This document shows positions 31,638-33,217 of a DNA stretch of 33,217 bases, one piece after another. The position numbers and the translations under genes are program-made. This DNA is from Flavobacterium psychrophilum (GTDB lineage: Bacteria; Bacteroidota; Bacteroidia; Flavobacteriales; Flavobacteriaceae), in assembly GCA_003243255.1 (NCBI GenBank), contig QFQM01000032.1, positions 1 to 33,217 of the forward strand, given 5' to 3'. Positions within the stretch are counted from its first letter, which is position 1. Every line of letters begins with the position of its first letter. The notes below the pieces were generated by a model. That model saw only the letters and a list, made by a program, of their open reading frames with translations, made no database searches and was not told the origin of the DNA.

Positions 31638-33217
31638 TGCGTTACCTCATCCTTTAAAAAATCATATATCTTTTCCTGTGAACGCTTTTCATCGGTACCT
31701 TCTTCACGCAGCTGAAGATTAACCAGATGGATCAGTTCGTCTTTCAGCATTGTATCATACACAGGGAAACACACCTCTACCCTACGATATATATTGCGGT
31801 TCATCCAGTCGGCTGACCCAAGGTAAACTTCAATATCGCCATTATTACTAAAGATAAACACACGTCCGTGCTCCAGGTAACGGTCTACTATGCGTTTCAC
31901 GGTAATGTTTTCGCTCTGCCCTTCTATTCCGGGCACAAGGCAGCAAATGCCTCTTACCAGCAAATTGATTTTCACTCCTGAGTTTGAAGCTTCATACAGT
32001 TTATCTATCAAAACCTGTTCTTCTAGATTGTTGAGCTTTATGGTAATGCCAGACTGAAGTCCTTTGTTGGCATTATCAATTTCCCTGTCAATAAGCTCAA
32101 GGAACCTGTCCCTTAAATTAAACTGCGCTACCAGCAGGTGTTTGAATTTATAAAAATCTTTGGCTTCACGTTTTTTCATAAGGCTCAAAAACTTAAAAAC
32201 ATGCCTAAGCTCTCTTGTTAAGCCTATATTTGATGTGAGCAGTATATGGTCGGTATAAAAGCGTGCCGTTGTCTCGTTAAGGTTTCCTGTTGCCAATAAT
32301 CCAAGTGCTTTGATCTTATATCCTTTTCGGAATTTCACCAAAGCAATCTTAGCATGTATCTTAAGCGATGGTACACTGTGGATTATTGTCACTCCGGCTT
32401 CGCTAAGCTTTCTGGACCAACGGATATTATTCGACTCATCAAAACGGGCTTTCAGCTCTACGATAACGGTAACTTTTTTACCATTTCCTGCAGCACTGAT
32501 GAGTGCATTTGCAATGCGTGAATCCTGAGCCATGCGGTATACCGTAACATAAATTTCCTCGACATCACTGTGTATAGCGGCCTCATTAAAAAAACGAAGT
32601 ACAGTATCATAGGAACGATAAGGCGTATGAATCATCACATCCTCATGCTGTATATGCTCAAATAATGATCTTTCGCTAAAGGTAAAAGGCACCGCAGCCC
32701 ATTGAGGATACTCAAGGGCATTATTCTTAACCGGCAGCTCGGCAAGGTCTTTAAGGTTATGATGCGATCGCCCTTTTATCACATTGGCTCCCTTCAACTG
32801 AAGCAACTCGATCAGCACATTAAGATATTCTTCTGGCATTGCATAGTCATACAGGAATCGGGTAGCTATACCAAAATCACGCTTTGCAATTTTTTTCTCC
32901 ATCTGAGCCGCAAGTCCTTCTTCATAATCATCATCAAACTCGAGGGCGGCATCACGGGTAATTTTAAAACTATAAGCACCATTAACAACAGCATCAGGAA
33001 AAACAGCATCCAGGTTCTCTTTAATGATATCGTCTATAAACAATATGTATTGCCCATCGTCTTTATTGATACTGTAAAAACGGGGCATTTCACCAGATGG
33101 TATATTTATGATGTGCAGGCATTCTGTGCCTTCGGCATCAGTGACCGAAACCAAATAATACAGCTTATTGTTTTCTGTAAAAAAATCGGTATCAGCATTC
33201 AATTCCATGCGCTTTAG
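31634..33217 (-). CDS. ppk1: Polyphosphate kinase 1, C-terminal three quarters (5' end outside window)
   Basis: A 527-residue stretch with an open frame running off the right edge (upstream codons CTA AAG CGC precede an internal Met), so roughly 160 N-terminal residues of a usual ~690 are missing. PPK1 polymerises the terminal phosphate of ATP into polyphosphate, working at the inner membrane. Visible family blocks: FSERSLFEHIQHEDVMIHTPY and YVTVYRMAQDSRIANALISA; the autophosphorylated His in SLKIHAKIALV (E. coli H435 position); GLLATGNLNETTARFYTDH; LVRGICCLVPG; the second His region YLEHGRVFIFSN; and LGSADWMNRNIYRRVEVCFPV near the end. Gene order ppk-ppx is common; no ppx is present on this side. 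Confidence 0.95.
   Translation of the reverse strand, partial: LKRMELNADTDFFTENNKLYYLVSVTDAEGTECLHIINIPSGEMPRFYSINKDDGQYILFIDDIIKENLDAVFPDAVVNGAYSFKITRDAALEFDDDYEEGLAAQMEKKIAKRDFGIATRFLYDYAMPEEYLNVLIELLQLKGANVIKGRSHHNLKDLAELPVKNNALEYPQWAAVPFTFSERSLFEHIQHEDVMIHTPYRSYDTVLRFFNEAAIHSDVEEIYVTVYRMAQDSRIANALISAAGNGKKVTVIVELKARFDESNNIRWSRKLSEAGVTIIHSVPSLKIHAKIALVKFRKGYKIKALGLLATGNLNETTARFYTDHILLTSNIGLTRELRHVFKFLSLMKKREAKDFYKFKHLLVAQFNLRDRFLELIDREIDNANKGLQSGITIKLNNLEEQVLIDKLYEASNSGVKINLLVRGICCLVPGIEGQSENITVKRIVDRYLEHGRVFIFSNNGDIEVYLGSADWMNRNIYRRVEVCFPVYDTMLKDELIHLVNLQLREEGTDEKRSQEKIYDFLKDEVTH

Overview
The window looks like chromosomal DNA of a Bacteroidota member, most likely a Flavobacteriaceae species close to Flavobacterium. 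The basis is: type IX secretion (T9SS) C-terminal domains of both type A and type B, lipoproteins with acid-rich surface-export signals directly after the lipobox cysteine, several matches to the Bacteroidota promoter element TAnnTTTG, moderately AT-rich DNA and very AT-rich intergenic regions. No tRNA, rRNA, insertion sequence, prophage, integrase or CRISPR array was recognised.

Left part (1-6700): mostly small housekeeping and accessory genes. On the minus strand is the start of prfA (release factor 1), then a Fur-family repressor. The repressor is divergent from a thioredoxin-reductase-like flavoprotein. Two head-to-tail 24-bp operator-like repeats lie between them, and the second overlaps the flavoprotein promoter. 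Next on the plus strand are two tandem paralogous lipoproteins, an AraC-type regulator 8 bp behind them, a DUF6265-like lipoprotein and a Qnr-like pentapeptide-repeat protein. On the minus strand are an Smr-domain protein overlapping a tiny membrane protein gene, and a secreted leucine-rich-repeat protein.

Middle part (6700-27560): dominated by secreted proteins. A PhoX-like (DUF839) protein carries a PKD domain and a type A T9SS signal. A di-heme cytochrome c peroxidase carries a large N-terminal extension. Two giant tandem genes follow, encoding about 2591 and 2595 residues and filling about 47% of the window. They have near-identical ends: signal peptide plus choice-of-anchor J domain at the front, type B T9SS domain at the back. 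They have swapped and differently expanded repeat modules between. They look like a tandem duplication that diverged by module gain and loss. No SprF/PorP-type partner gene is adjacent.

Right part (27600-33217): a small coiled-coil protein, a FadI-type thiolase, a three-gene SRPBCC/ArsR/SRPBCC operon behind a perfect 28-bp operator-like palindrome, an RluE-type pseudouridine synthase, a small two-helix channel-like membrane protein, and a 5'-truncated ppk1 (polyphosphate kinase) whose stop codon overlaps that of the channel-like gene tail to tail. Strong intrinsic terminators separate most units.

The most unusual content is the pair of giant modular surface proteins. The T9SS-targeted PhoX protein, the doubled Fur-type operator and the small channel-like protein with a non-canonical filter are secondary points of interest. 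All functions come from reading motifs by eye; no database search was run.
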